39,878 nt of DNA. Source: Chara braunii. Taxonomy: Eukaryota > Streptophyta > Charophyceae > Charales > Characeae. Of the stretch, positions 1-10,089 are shown piece after piece. The notes under the pieces are model-generated. The model was not told where the DNA came from, made no database searches, and saw only the letters and a program-made list of their open reading frames with translations. The position numbers were made by a program, and so were the translations under genes. Position 1 is the stretch's first letter. Each line of letters opens with the position of its first letter. The stretch spans positions 2,441,720 through 2,481,597 of the forward strand of contig BFEA01000161.1 in the NCBI GenBank assembly GCA_003427395.1, given 5' to 3'.

Positions 1-32
<32 letters not shown>
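1..32. repeat. (TG)16 microsatellite at window edge
   Basis: Sixteen perfect TG units start the window and stop at a unique sequence. A contig beginning inside a simple repeat usually means the assembly broke there. Confidence 0.95.
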
Positions 33-33
<1 letters not shown>

Positions 34-1379
34 ATTCGTTGTCCTTGTGTGCTCCACATTTAGATGAGACAACAAGCAATTGAATCATGAATGACATTTC
101 GGTGGTCGCATTTTCTGGCACATAAAGGGGATGATGAGGTCGTGCATGGATGTCGCATAAAAGTGTTGGATTGCAATTACATGTGCATGAAGTTAGGAAT
201 GGCAGAGGGGAAATGCATGTTGTCATAAATGCCTCTTGACGCACAAACGTCTGGTCTTCAATGATGTCCTCCTATCGCAAAAGGCAGAAACGAACATTCA
301 TGCTTCCTACGAAGCTGCCACGTTTTGCAGTACATGACGTCTACTACTATTGCTCATGAATTATATCTATCTTTCGGGCTTTCCCTAAAGAAAACGCTGG
401 CATTCAGCCAGCCACACACTCATACACATACAGACACACACATACACACAAACATTGTGAGGATTCGGTAAGCGATGTCACCGCTGGGAGAGAGGGACAT
501 ATCGATGACATAGGGTGGGCGGTGGCTGGGGTCTTTATGTGCCCTCTTTTTGTGGGGGCACGTTGGCTGGGCTTGTCTTTGCTGGCAGTCCCGCGGGGTG
601 CGTCCATCGTGGGGTGTAATGGGGTGGTGGTAGATAACACTTGCAGGGACCACTGCACGGGGTCCCTTTGTCTTTTGCAATGACGAATGGGTTCCAAAGT
701 GGATGAATGCAGATCAGGTGACCAAGTGGTCTGCGATGTGGGTGCATACGCGCTGGTGGACGCTCAGGCCCTGCTGCACGGCAGTCGAGGCAGATGTGTC
801 GCTATCGCCTGTCCATATATGCAGAAGGAAATGGACGGGCGCTGCTCACGCGTGTCGTCGTCGGGCAACAACCCTCACCAGGGGTGTTTGCAGTGAGCGC
901 CTCGCCAATATCGTCCACAATACCAGATATAAACGTCCACCTCGTGTGTTGTCGCTTGCACATCACCGACTCCACACGTAAACATCCTCCACGAATACTC
1001 GCCTGCCATCGTCGATCTTTGCACTGCGCAACATTGTCAACACGTCATTTGTTGTCCGTGTGCACAGACGCCTGTCATTGTCGCCGCTAACAAACCACAA
1101 ACTGCGGTGTCGTGCGACCTCACCACACTGTCATTCCATTGCCCCCAATCGTGTCTCCCACCATCTGCGCCTGGTGATCCGCGCAAGGACCTGTCACCAG
1201 TCTGCCGTCAACATCGTCATATTGTCGCGGATCACCATGGTGTATTCTCCCCTGCTGGGCTGCGCGAACAGGGCGTTTTCAGCACACGTCGCTGCCCCGG
1301 ACACGTCCCCTACGCAGGTCATCCGATTACGCACTTCACGCCGTCGTCGCTCTCCGTCATCGTGCTCGTCGTCTTCACC
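33..1379. other. No recognisable gene
   Basis: Mixed-composition DNA with only short overlapping open frames on both strands and no recognisable protein motif. A CA/TG-rich patch lies at about 413-455. The open frame on the + strand from about 1060 runs into the pseudogene that follows, but its first ~100 codons are rich in His, Cys, Ser and Arg and do not look like a conserved protein. I see no RNA gene or promoter here. Confidence 0.5.
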
Positions 1380-3023
1380 ATGTCTTCACGCTGTAGCCGT
1401 GAAGAAAGGACGTCATCAACCGAAGAATAAGAAGGTTGTTGCAGAGGGCCCTTCAAGGGGAAGCGTCGCGGGGGATGACGAGTGGGTGAGGCCCGTGAGG
1501 GATTTCGAGGGCACGGGCGACGACAACGACTTCGTGTCCGAAACCGAGGTGGAAGTCGTCAGGCAAGCGTCTGTGTGTGTACAAGGGGCGGTTCGAATAA
1601 ACGACCCACAATCGCAATTTGTTCCCCAACCCCGCGGCGGGGAGGGGGTTCGCAAGGCTTATGTCATCATCGATGTGGACGTTGGTTAAGCGGCGAGGGA
1701 GGTTGAACTGGGTGCTTCTCCACAGACGGCGCGCGTAGGGGATGCCGTTGCGAGGACACGTGTCATTGCGCCACCTGATGTGCAAAATTCCACGGGGGTG
1801 CAATGACCCCCAGCCACACCACGTGGCGAAGCAGTTTCGGAGAAGGGAGGGGCCGCAAAGGTGGCGGTGCAAAGAGGTGGCCACGGTGCACATCGGCAAG
1901 ACCCTATCGCCTCGCAGGGCGGTGCCGTGGCGGGATCATCTGGACTCGGTTGCAGCAGCCGCAGAGAGTCGTGGGGAAGGTGACGACGACGAGCCTTTGG
2001 TGAACAGGCAACGGCGTGGGAATGCACGGGGTGGGATCGAAGCTGCAATGAAGCTGTGGGTGGATGACATTAGGTTCTGGAATGAGAAGGAGGGCAATGG
2101 ACTCTTCAAGGTCATCTAGGAATCGCGACTTTATTTGTTGGTCATCGCCAGGGGAGTTGCCACTCCCGAGATCCGTCGGAGTATAGCCCTCCCTCACTCA
2201 AGTATCCCGCAACACAAGATCGAAGACGAATCGCACCTGTAGGCGGCAAAAGACAAGGCAACGAAAGTGCAGAGCATCGCCTTGCGCATCATCCACGGAT
2301 GGAACTTCAAGTCCACGAGTCGCTCACGGGGCTACTACTCTACATACGAATACGTCCTCAACCATGCGGCAACAGACATGGCCCGCGTCATGTGGCTTGG
2401 AGAGGACTGGAGCACGTGTGCGAGCCCCGCTATCTGCCACATCACACTGGAGATGGACATGAAGCTCCCCGTTTGGTTCGTCAGCCCGCACATCGAGGAC
2501 AGATACGAGGACGGCAAGTGGGCATGCTACCAAGAGGCGACCATGCAGTGCCTAGTGAGCGCCTTCACTAGCGCCGTTTGTCTGGCGGAGGGGGTTGACG
2601 GGGGGCGCATCTCCTACGCGACGCTAAGGAACATCGTTGACGCTCTATAAGGCTTCACTCACCACGTCGATGTGGCTGATGAGGATGAGCGGGGACGATC
2701 TGCGTTCCCATTTTGATACGTCGTTGTTCCTGCAACTCACCTCGAAGGCCACACTGGTGGCGGCCATGCATCGGTGTTTCGATGCTCGTCCCCATATCCT
2801 TCAGGCAGCCACCGTCGTGACGGAGAGGATGGGGAAACCTGCCATGATGTTGGCGGACCCGCCTCGGTACATCCCGGGCTGGGCTGACTGCGAAGTCATG
2901 TTCGGCCATGACGCCAGTCTTTCGTCGCCGATAGCCGCGAAAACGCTGGAATGGTTGGACACTAGCCCCCCAAAGGACGATGATGATAAAAAAGCGAGTG
3001 ACGACAAGGATGGGGCGGGGTAG
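1380..3023 (+). pseudogene. Decayed ORF of an unrecognised, probably transposon-associated protein
   Basis: A protein-like signal can be followed along the + strand but is broken. Frame 1 (about 1380-1689) reads a charged, low-complexity N-terminal part (motif EGPSRGSVAGDDEWVRPVRD), interrupted by TAA at 1687-1689 and TGA near 1803. The signal then moves to frame 2 near 1970 and reads a Trp-rich globular part (motifs KLWVDDIRFWNEKEGN, RIIHGWNFKS, YVLNHAATDMARVMWLGEDW) with in-frame TAG codons at 2117 and 2237. Near 2645 it moves to frame 3 and continues with VVTERMGKPAMM and PPRYIPGWADCEV to a TAG ending at 3023, with an acidic/Lys tail. By recollection only, it resembles hypothetical proteins abundant in charophyte annotations that may be transposon accessory ORFs. 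I cannot name a domain. Both TAG codons are one C-to-T change from CAG. Confidence 0.5.
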
Positions 3024-3218
3024 AGAAGCACAGTCGGCAAGTTGATGGGCGTCGATGGCTCGCTGTCGCAATGCACAAGGGGTGGCTCGTGCCACACGGC
3101 GGGGGTGTCGACGTCCCATGTTGAGGTTGGGGGATGTGCTGGCGTGCACTCACACAGCCCCGATGGCGTCTTTCTACAGTAGTATCACTTTATAGTCTCT
3201 TCGCGTTGTGTGATGGAT

Positions 3219-3220
<2 letters not shown>
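3024..3220. other. No recognisable gene
   Basis: A short non-coding stretch between the pseudogene and the GA microsatellite. No motif was recognised. Confidence 0.5.

Positions 3221-3254
<34 letters not shown>
3221..3254. repeat. (GA)n microsatellite
   Basis: About 16 uninterrupted GA units. It is the same dinucleotide as at 25741 and 34458, but outside the large repeats. Confidence 0.95.
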
Positions 3255-3256
<2 letters not shown>

Positions 3257-3430
3257 GTTCATTGTTAAATAGAGAACACGTTTCTAGGTTTCGACGGCAG
3301 TAGTATGGTGTGTTGGTATTCAGTTGCATGTGTGGGGTCTTTCTGCGATCTTGATGCTTGTAATGTCACCTTTGTAATGTATGTGGAGCGCTGTCATAAT
3401 GTGGCGTGCGCCGAAGTAGCTGGCGCGCAC

Positions 3431-3446
3431 TAGCGCTGTTGCGCTA
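3431..3446. repeat. Small perfect hairpin
   Basis: Arms TAGCGC and GCGCTA enclose the loop TGTT. It sits at the left edge of the GC-rich degenerate repeat block and may simply be part of its composition. Confidence 0.4.
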
Positions 3447-3487
3447 GCGCTATGGCTGGCGGGCCGCCGCGGCACGTGGATGGTGGT

Positions 3488-3720
3488 TTGCTGGCTGCTT
3501 GCAGGCGAGGCACTGGTTGGTCGAAGGTGGCGGGGCGCTGGCTTCTTGCAGGTTGCGAGGTGCTGGCTTTGTGAGTTCAGCGAGGCGCTGGCTGCTGGCG
3601 GGGGGGGGCTGGTGACTTGCAGCTGGCGAGGCGCTGGCTTGGGGTGACTAGTAAGATGCTACTAGCTGACACGTGGCGCGGTGCTGGCAGCCGACGGGAG
3701 GGAGGCGCTGGTGCAAGGGT
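3488..3720. repeat. Degenerate GC-rich tandem repeat (GCGAGGCGCTGGCT type)
   Basis: The phrase GCGAGGCGCTGGCT, or close variants, recurs about five times at roughly 40-60 bp spacing, each often preceded by TTGCAG. Variants can be seen near 3505, 3530, 3554, 3580, 3628 and 3704. The units are too diverged for a clean period. The block is GC-rich and G-rich on the + strand, unlike its flanks. No coding function is visible. Confidence 0.6.
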
Positions 3721-4199
3721 GCTGTGATGTTGTGAATTAGATGGGGGATAGCGCTTGACGCACGCGTGGTATCCAGAGGCGCTGGATCATTACTACGTCA
3801 CAGATTGACGTGGGATCTGTCCTGAGGCATAGAGGAAAAGGGAGAATGGTAGCGGCAACTGTTGTTTGAACATTTTCCCTGTGTTTTTCACATGAAGTAC
3901 TCCATAGCCAAGACCTTTCAAGAGGCTGGAGATCTCATGCGAGTTGACGAAAGTCAATGTCGGTGGAGGAAAGTGGAGTCGGCCCCGTGGAGACCAAAGT
4001 GCGGAGAACGTTGGTCCTACTTGAAGAATCCTCACAGTGCCATTGGGAGAGTATCGTCAAGAGAGCGGTTAGGAGGTCATCATCAACCTATATATGTGCT
4101 TTCATCTATTTTTTGTCTTGTGCAGGTTATCCATCAAGAGCATCAAGATTTTATCATTGTCATTTCAGCGCGGGTTTTTCATCAAGGACACCGTCATTT
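3721..4199. other. No recognisable gene
   Basis: Unique-looking sequence with short open frames on both strands and no recognised motif. TTTTTTGTCTTGTGCAG near 4107-4125 has the shape of a plant 3' splice site, but no exon structure supports it. Confidence 0.4.
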
Positions 4200-4482
4200 T
4201 TGTAATCCTCATTTGGTTACCGGTGGTAATCATCATCAGCTTCTCTAATTCATCATCCATGTTATTTATCTTCGTTTTATCTTTTTCATGATCATCATCC
4301 GGAATTCTCTGTAATAATTGTAATCATCATCATCTTTTATTTTCATTACAACAATAGTGAGCTGTCAATCTTTCACACCGATGACATTGGGGCATCGCAA
4401 GTCCAACGTTCCTTACTTATTTTCGCAAATTTTATTTCATCATCATCATCATTATCAGCATCATCATCAGCATCAGCATCAA

Positions 4483-4533
<51 letters not shown>

Positions 4534-4610
4534 GACATCATCTACCAATCTGAATCTTTATCATCATCATCATCATCATCACGGTTTCTTTATTCATTTT
4601 TTCATCAATC
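4200..4610. repeat. CAT/TCA trinucleotide-rich tract
   Basis: The tract is rich in CAT. The cleanest run is at about 4436-4532, with a second short run near 4560-4580. It grades from interrupted units (CAG, TAT) into about 15 perfect CAT units. It opens a His-rich reading frame on the + strand, which is the expected consequence of the repeat and not a gene. Confidence 0.9.
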
Positions 4611-5672
4611 AGTAGTTATCTCTGTGTTAGTGGTTATATTCTCATCTCCCAGATAGGCTATGTTCTAGTTGGTAGGTAGGTTGGTCAGGAAGGGACCTCT
4701 ACTTCGCAGGGTAACACAAGGTGGGAGGTGATTGTCGTCCAGGGAGTAGACGCGGATGATGGGAGCTGACCTGGGCTGGGGCTGGGAGATATGTATGGGG
4801 GCGCATTATCGCCTGGCGGAGGCAGAGTAGGTAAGAGTGTTAGTTTTGATGTACACCTTTTGGGGGAACTGGTTACCTCAAGGTAGAAGGGAATGGGGAG
4901 GTTCTCTCTCTCGTTGGGGCTGATAGGAACTTCATGCTGATAGCGAGGGTGGGCTCAGCGGAGGCAGCAAGAGCAGAAGAGGAAATGAGGGGAGAGGAGG
5001 AGAACACATGGAACAAGGGGAGGGGTGGAGAGAAATAATCATCAGCGTTGTCATCATTATCCATCATCTTTGTGATCATCTCAGGGTACTCGTCAAATTT
5101 CATCATCAAAAAGTTTTGCTGATCACGATTCTGATATTATCAGATCCTTGATTTTTTGTTGGCATTTTAGATTAGCTAATTTCTTAATTGAGTCTTCTTG
5201 TGTAATGGACAGGTTGAGTTGGTGCCAGAACAACGTTATTCGGCGCTGGGGCAGTGCCCTGTAACCTACTTGTGTAGGAGCTTGAGGCTTTGTATAGAGG
5301 TCTGGAATTGCCGAGGGAGGAAGGCAATTTGCAAACTTGACTAATGGCTACAATCTGGCCGACGATGGTCGGAGCTGGGGTGGGTAGCGCTGCCCTCAGT
5401 GCCCTGTAACCGAACCAGATTGGGGTGTGAGACCGGGAAGAGGCCTGATTGGTGCACAGCACGGGCTCAATTGTGATTGGTTGTTCGGAATGGATACAAG
5501 AAATTAGGGAATAGGATAGTAATTCAGTGTTGAATAGACAATTTTTCTGATTAGTCATCATCTAGCTCTATTGCATGACCTCAATCACCCACTCTAACAT
5601 CCTAAATCATCCAAAATGATCCTCAATCATCCCAAAATTTCATCAATTGTCAATCATCAATGTATTTCTATT
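4611..5672. other. No recognisable gene; one 15-bp direct repeat
   Basis: CAGTGCCCTGTAACC occurs at 5252-5266 and again at 5397-5411. The stretch 5575-5668 is built from TCAATCATCC-like words. No protein motif was recognised on either strand. Confidence 0.5.
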
Positions 5673-5695
5673 AAAAAAAAAAAAAAAAAAAAAAA
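5673..5695. repeat. Poly(A) run of 23
   Basis: An A23 tract directly follows AT-rich sequence. It could be the tail of a + strand retrocopy, but I see no retroelement body upstream. Confidence 0.8.
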
Positions 5696-5700
5696 TGTTG

Positions 5701-5773
5701 TAATGTGTGCCTCATGCCAGTGTTTGTTGTGCATGTGATTGTGTAACGTGTGCCTCACACCAGTGTTTGTTGT
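5701..5773. repeat. Tandem duplication, 43-bp period
   Basis: TAATGTGTGCCTCATGCCAG at 5701 recurs as TAACGTGTGCCTCACACCAG at 5744, each followed by TGTTTGTTGT. This is two imperfect units. Confidence 0.8.
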
Positions 5774-6411
5774 TCGTCTGAACTGCACCTATGCGTACCT
5801 TGTTGGTGTAAGGTGTTAGGAGAAAAGGGAAGGGAAGAACAATGGTATTCCGCACTCAGTCTGGATGATCAGTACAACTTCTTTTGAGAGCTTTAAGTTT
5901 GAAGGCTATGCAACAGGAAATTGTCTAACACACAGAAGCACAACGACACCCCCCCCCCACGAATGTCACCGCGGGTTGTACCACACAACTGAGGAATAAG
6001 AAAAAATGTCTAAAGCAAACAACATCATACACCATCCACATGCAAAGGTTGGGAAAGAACAAAGCAATGCAAAAGAGAGGGAGTCCAAACAACAAACAAA
6101 TATTTCTCTGCAAAAAAAAACACTTTAATGGGAAAAGTACACCACACAATTGCCGACACAGGGGCCGGCTGCCATGTGCGGATTTCAAAATGCACAAATC
6201 TCCAAATGCACAAAAGAAAAGTAACTAACCAACCAATGACACACGGCTGTGGCGATCAACTACCCAAAAAAAAAACAACCCGTGACACTCGTCAAGGTCG
6301 TGGTTTCCCACAATGTTGACACGTCACTGCATGTCCGGTGCAAAGAGGCAACACACTACCCACACATGCTGATGCGAAAAACGACACATGCGACTATGTG
6401 TCATGACAAAC

Positions 6412-6413
<2 letters not shown>
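5774..6413. other. No recognisable gene
   Basis: AT-rich noncoding sequence with short A and C homopolymers (A-runs near 6112 and 6266, C-run near 5949). Nothing in the six frames resembles a known protein. It forms the 3' flank of the Harbinger pseudogene on the other strand. Confidence 0.5.

Positions 6414-6476
<63 letters not shown>
6414..6476. repeat. (CT)31 microsatellite
   Basis: A perfect CT run of about 63 bases, 14 bp beyond the end of the transposase pseudogene. Confidence 0.95.
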
Positions 6477-6478
<2 letters not shown>

Positions 6479-6489
6479 GTCGAGCGTTG

Positions 6490-7829
6490 TCAGAGGCCAC
6501 CCATCCTCTCGGCCAGTGCCGACCTCAAAATTAACGCATCTCCCGTTGAGCTCTCCATGCACACCGGCCTCAAGGGATGCTGGATTCCAAGATCCACACG
6601 ACAACACACTCCGTTCGCATCGACCTCCCACAACAGATTGTCATCAAACGGGATGCCGGCGTCGATGAGCAGGTTGTGGAGAATGCACACAGCCACAAAC
6701 TGTTGCGGCAATATCCATATTTGTTTTGTGTGACCGCAGGAACAACCTCCACATCCTCTTCAGTCTACCGAAAGCCCTCTCAACTGCCCTCCTCGCGGTC
6801 TTCTGCCTATTGTCGAACCGCATCTGCGACGGGTGACGAGTAGTGGTGCCATAGGGAACGACTATCCAGTCCGACGGTGGGTAACCATTGTCGCCCAGCA
6901 GGTAGTCGTTCGTCTGGACGCCGAATGGAAGCATTACAGACGGTCTCGTGAAAAGTTCGTCAGCCTCTGCACGTGCCCATAGACTAGACATGTGAATGAT
7001 CCTGACGTTGTGGCAGCTCACAGGATAGCCGACGAAGACATCCAGCGCACGCAAGTCTAGATCGACGACGACCTGCGCGATGATCGAGAAATGTCATATC
7101 CGATCGTAGCAGTCCTCGCCAGGGGCATTTGCCAGCTTGTCAATGTAGATATGTGTGCAGTCAATGCAACCATGACAGTTGGGGAACCCCTTGCCAGCGA
7201 AAGCACGGAAGACGGTCAACTTACGCAACCCCGTTGGCCACGATATCTTGTCACGGTAGACCGTCAGCAATGCCATAGTGACGTCCCTCACCGCCACCAA
7301 ACCCGACGCTCTACCGATGCCGAAGTTACACGTGCTGCTCTCGTACATCTCCCCCGACGCCCACCTGTACAACGTGTACGCGACAATCTGATCTGGCTGC
7401 AACGGCTCCCTGTAGAATGTCACACGCCGCTGCAGCAACGACGCAATCTCCCGGAAGACACATGGCGACATGCGCAGCTTGTTCTGAAAGTAGTCCTCCG
7501 TCACGTCGTCGCGTTGTCGCAGAACCCCACGCCCCACCCGTCCTCCTTTTCATCCACCATCTCGGCATTGCTCTAGGAATAGTTCCAAAACCCAAGGCAC
7601 AACACACGTGAACGACGGCATCGCAAATGGCGGCGGTGTCCAACCCAGGACCTTCCACTGCTGCGCCCTGCGTGACCTTCCTCCTCCTCACGCGGATCTG
7701 CGCTTTCATTCTCCCCTTCGTCCTCTCCATCTGACAACGAAAGAGGACTGCAGTAACAGTCGCTGCCACGACCGTCCTCTCCGTTCTCATCAGCGTCCCA
7801 CCGACGTCAAGGTCGCCGCCGTCCATCAC
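6490..7829 (-). pseudogene. PIF/Harbinger (HARBI1-type) transposase, decayed
   Basis: Harbinger transposases cut and paste DNA with a DDE nuclease fold. On the minus strand, reading down from about 7829, I see a WW-K-RTGGAW segment (about 7560), then FREIASLLQRRV. The DDE core follows: first Asp in GCIDCTHIYIDKLANAPGE (codon near 7160), second Asp in YLLGDNGYPPSDW, and Glu in RRAVERAFGRLKRMWR, then the C-terminal CILHNLLID motif. Three lesions break it: a frame change near 7510, an in-frame TGA at 7096-7094 just after GEDCYDRI, and a frame change near 6712. The length (~430 codons if intact) fits the family. Catalytic residues survive, so the decay is recent or mild. No terminal inverted repeats or 3-bp target duplication were found. 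Confidence 0.85.
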
Positions 7830-7849
7830 TCCTAAACGAGCCGCGATGT

Positions 7850-8045
7850 CGTATTCTCCCCCGACATCTTCCTTACCTGGTTGCTCACAGTACTCACCCC
7901 GATGACTGTCGCGATGGCGTCTCCTCCCCCGACGACTGACGCGACGACGTCTTCTCCCCTAATGACTTGCGATGGAATCTTCCCCCGCCAAGCGACTGCC
8001 GCAATGGCGTTTTCTCCCCCGACGTCTTCCTTGCCTCGCCGCACT
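7850..8045. repeat. Degenerate tandem repeat upstream of the Harbinger ORF
   Basis: The words TCTCCCCCGACGAC and GCGATGGCGTCTTC alternate four to five times with a loose spacing of 35-60 bp (about 7853, 7919, 7950, 7975, 8010). Read on the minus strand it gives an imperfect repeat of Gly-Glu-Asp and Ile-Ala type residues. It could be a low-complexity N-terminal extension or 5' leader of the transposase gene. I cannot decide which. Confidence 0.55.
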
Positions 8046-8555
8046 CAGCACCCACACCAACCCCCCCGACACATTGTGGAAGGAGGTTCCTTTTCGACTT
8101 CCTCCACCAACCGCCACAGCACCACGACGAACCGCCCTCACCCCAGCGACGTCATTCGAAATTTGAATTTCGAACAGGGACAGCATGCCTAGTTTTTTTT
8201 TGGTTTTTATGGGTCGCCGCGAAGATTCGGATTTTTGCCGCCAATCGAAGATGGACCACGGCCGTACTAGCGGACAACCGCCCATGGACCACCAACCCCA
8301 CCCCACCCTGCGGTCGCTGATAAGATTATCAACTGGAGGACGACTGGCCGCGGGACCTCTGTAGGAATCCTCCTCGGACGTCCATCCCGAGGATAAGTGG
8401 AACGACGGCGGGAAAAATCTCGGAAGCCCCGAAGGAAAACTCCTCAGGCCCCGAGGACACCCCGAGGAGAGTCTAACGAGCCCCAGAGTAGCATGCATCC
8501 CACATCAGCTCTCCCATAGGAAAGACACACGACCCCAACCAAATCCGTCCAGAGG
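8046..8555. other. No recognisable gene
   Basis: GC-rich noncoding sequence. A near-palindrome built on TTCGAA and AAATTTGAATTT lies at about 8155-8175. A second part (about 8359-8480) repeats CCTCGG/CCGAGGA words, which gives it the look of an LTR or promoter region, but no matching second copy is present. Confidence 0.4.
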
Positions 8556-8588
8556 ATCATCCCTGGATGATATGATGAAGAGTATATA
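8556..8588 (+). promoter_or_regulatory. Possible promoter: perfect palindrome followed by TATA box
   Basis: ATCATCC-CT-GGATGAT (8556-8571) is a perfect inverted repeat. Twelve bases later comes TATATA (8583-8588) in the context GAGTATATAGAAGG, which is a good plant TATA box, followed by a CA-rich, ATG-poor leader. It may be the U3 promoter of an old solo LTR whose ends I cannot define. There is no downstream gene. Confidence 0.35.
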
Positions 8589-9286
8589 GAAGGCTCATCA
8601 GTAGCAGAAAGCAACCAGTTCACATACATCCATACAGACTATGATATCACAGCAGCTCACATAACAACAACCAGCATATTCAACAAGCAACAGTAGTCAT
8701 AGATGAACCGCGCTGTGCTGGTTTGGTGTTTAGAGGTAGGGGGGCTTATGGGTTAGACCTTGGTTAGCCGACCATTAGACACTGCCTATGGGTGCCCTCA
8801 CTGCTCACGCGACTAGTTGAGGACTTTGCGCCTACCCGTATAATGAGGCTTGTACGCTAGTGCCTCAACTGGGGCTGAATGAGGGAGCTCATTCAGCGTC
8901 AGTGCCCTCATCCGCTGTCCGGTCAGGTTGTTCCAGTAGAGAGTCGTGTTCCTCGCATGAGGTAAGACAGAAAAGGAGTGGGGGTGTGCCAGGAGATAAT
9001 TGAGAGAGGTGGTAGGATGGGACTCTTGTGAATATGTTAAAAAAAAAAAAAAAAGGGGGTCAGCCGGTAGTGCCGTCTGAAACCGGCCTTGGTTTGCGCC
9101 AGATGCACCCGGTACTAGAGGGTGACTGATGGGAAAAAAGGCCTTAACTTGGGCCACGGCCGAGATGTCTGGGCCACGCCCTAAAGTGCTCAGAGGAACT
9201 CACAGTGTGTCTGACAGGGCAGCCTGAGCTCATACAGTATTTAAAACTCATGCCGAAGCGGAGCTTCATTTGCAACTCGCAACTCG
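8589..9286. other. No recognisable gene
   Basis: Noncoding. An A14 run lies at about 9039-9054 followed by GGGGG. No protein motif was recognised. Confidence 0.4.
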
Positions 9287-9300
9287 TTTTTTTTTTTTTT

Positions 9301-9349
<49 letters not shown>
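9287..9349. repeat. T23-C-G39 homopolymer junction
   Basis: Twenty-three T are followed by a single C and then thirty-nine consecutive G. A G run this long can form G-quadruplexes and is rare in plant DNA. It is also what runaway no-signal base calls produce on two-colour Illumina chemistry, so its length should not be trusted. Confidence 0.9.
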
Positions 9350-9351
<2 letters not shown>

Positions 9352-10056
9352 GATTGTGTACTTACTTGGAGGATTCTATCCCTTTTCCTGCTGCCCGTAC
9401 ACCCCTCAACCAAGTATTTGAAATTACCCGGGCTCCAAGAGGGGGTCGTACCTGCCTACTCTTCACTTCGTTGTCTTGGATCTTCTAGTCCACTCCTTCG
9501 GTGATGTCCCTGTCTCACTCCTCCGTGTTGCTGCCCTCCCTTTCTTCTTCTCTTACTCCGAGAAATCTGCTCCCTGTTGCGTGCTGTTCTGTTTCCGTCC
9601 TGTCAAGGTGCCTGTATTCCTTGTTTGGTATTCCTCTCTCCAACTTCCTTCCTCTTGTTCTTGCGCTTTTCCTCTGACCGTCGTAATCTTCACTCGCTTG
9701 GCTTCGGTGGTTTCTCACTGTTTGTGGGTCCCTCACTGCATCAGTACCTTCGCCATCTCCCTCAGTCGTCCTTCTTCTTTCACGAGTCCTCGCGGCCGCT
9801 TTCTGCTAATCCTGGTCTGATTCTTCCACTTGCTCCTGTGTCCCTGTTATGGCTTTTCCTTTCTTTTTTTGTGTACCCGTCTCTTTTCGGCGAGTAGTCA
9901 TGCCCGCCTCACCTCCAGTAACCCTAGGTGATGGTCGTTGGTCACCTCCCTCGTCGTCGCAAGCCTGCCACGGCACGGGCGCTAAGTAGCGCTTTTTTCA
10001 CCCTCCTCCAAACTGAAATTCATTGCAACTCGAAACTCGAAATTTTGATGTGGCGG
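9350..10056. other. Pyrimidine-rich sequence, no recognisable gene
   Basis: Strongly C/T-biased on the + strand from about 9480 to 9900, giving long but meaningless Ser/Phe/Leu-rich reading frames. The words GCAACTCGCAACTCG (about 9272) and GCAACTCGAAACTCG (about 10025) bracket the interval. The second ends just before the giant LTR. Confidence 0.5.
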
Positions 10057-10063
10057 TGTCGGC

Positions 10064-10089
10064 GCGGATACCCTTACAAGGGTATCCGC
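10064..10089 (+). repeat. 5'-terminal hairpin of the LTR
   Basis: Arms GCGGATACCCTT and AAGGGTATCCGC pair perfectly over 12 bp with a 2-base loop, starting 7 bases inside the LTR. It is repeated exactly at 22238-22263. The third copy has an analogous hairpin at 33710-33740 with different arm bases. Confidence 0.8.

Noticed and set aside
1588-1604. GGTTCGAATAA as a tRNA B box
   Set aside because: No A box, acceptor stem or anticodon arm can be built around it.
4357-4656. His-rich reading frame
   Set aside because: It is created entirely by the CAT repeat, with no other coding signal.
6401-6631. Minus-strand frame ending in Arg-Glu repeats
   Set aside because: The Arg-Glu tail is the translated CT microsatellite, and the rest is a shadow frame of the transposase C-terminus.
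9476-9897. Overlapping Ser/Phe/Leu-rich reading frames
   Set aside because: The sequence is pyrimidine-biased, so stop codons are rare in several frames on one strand; no protein motif is present.
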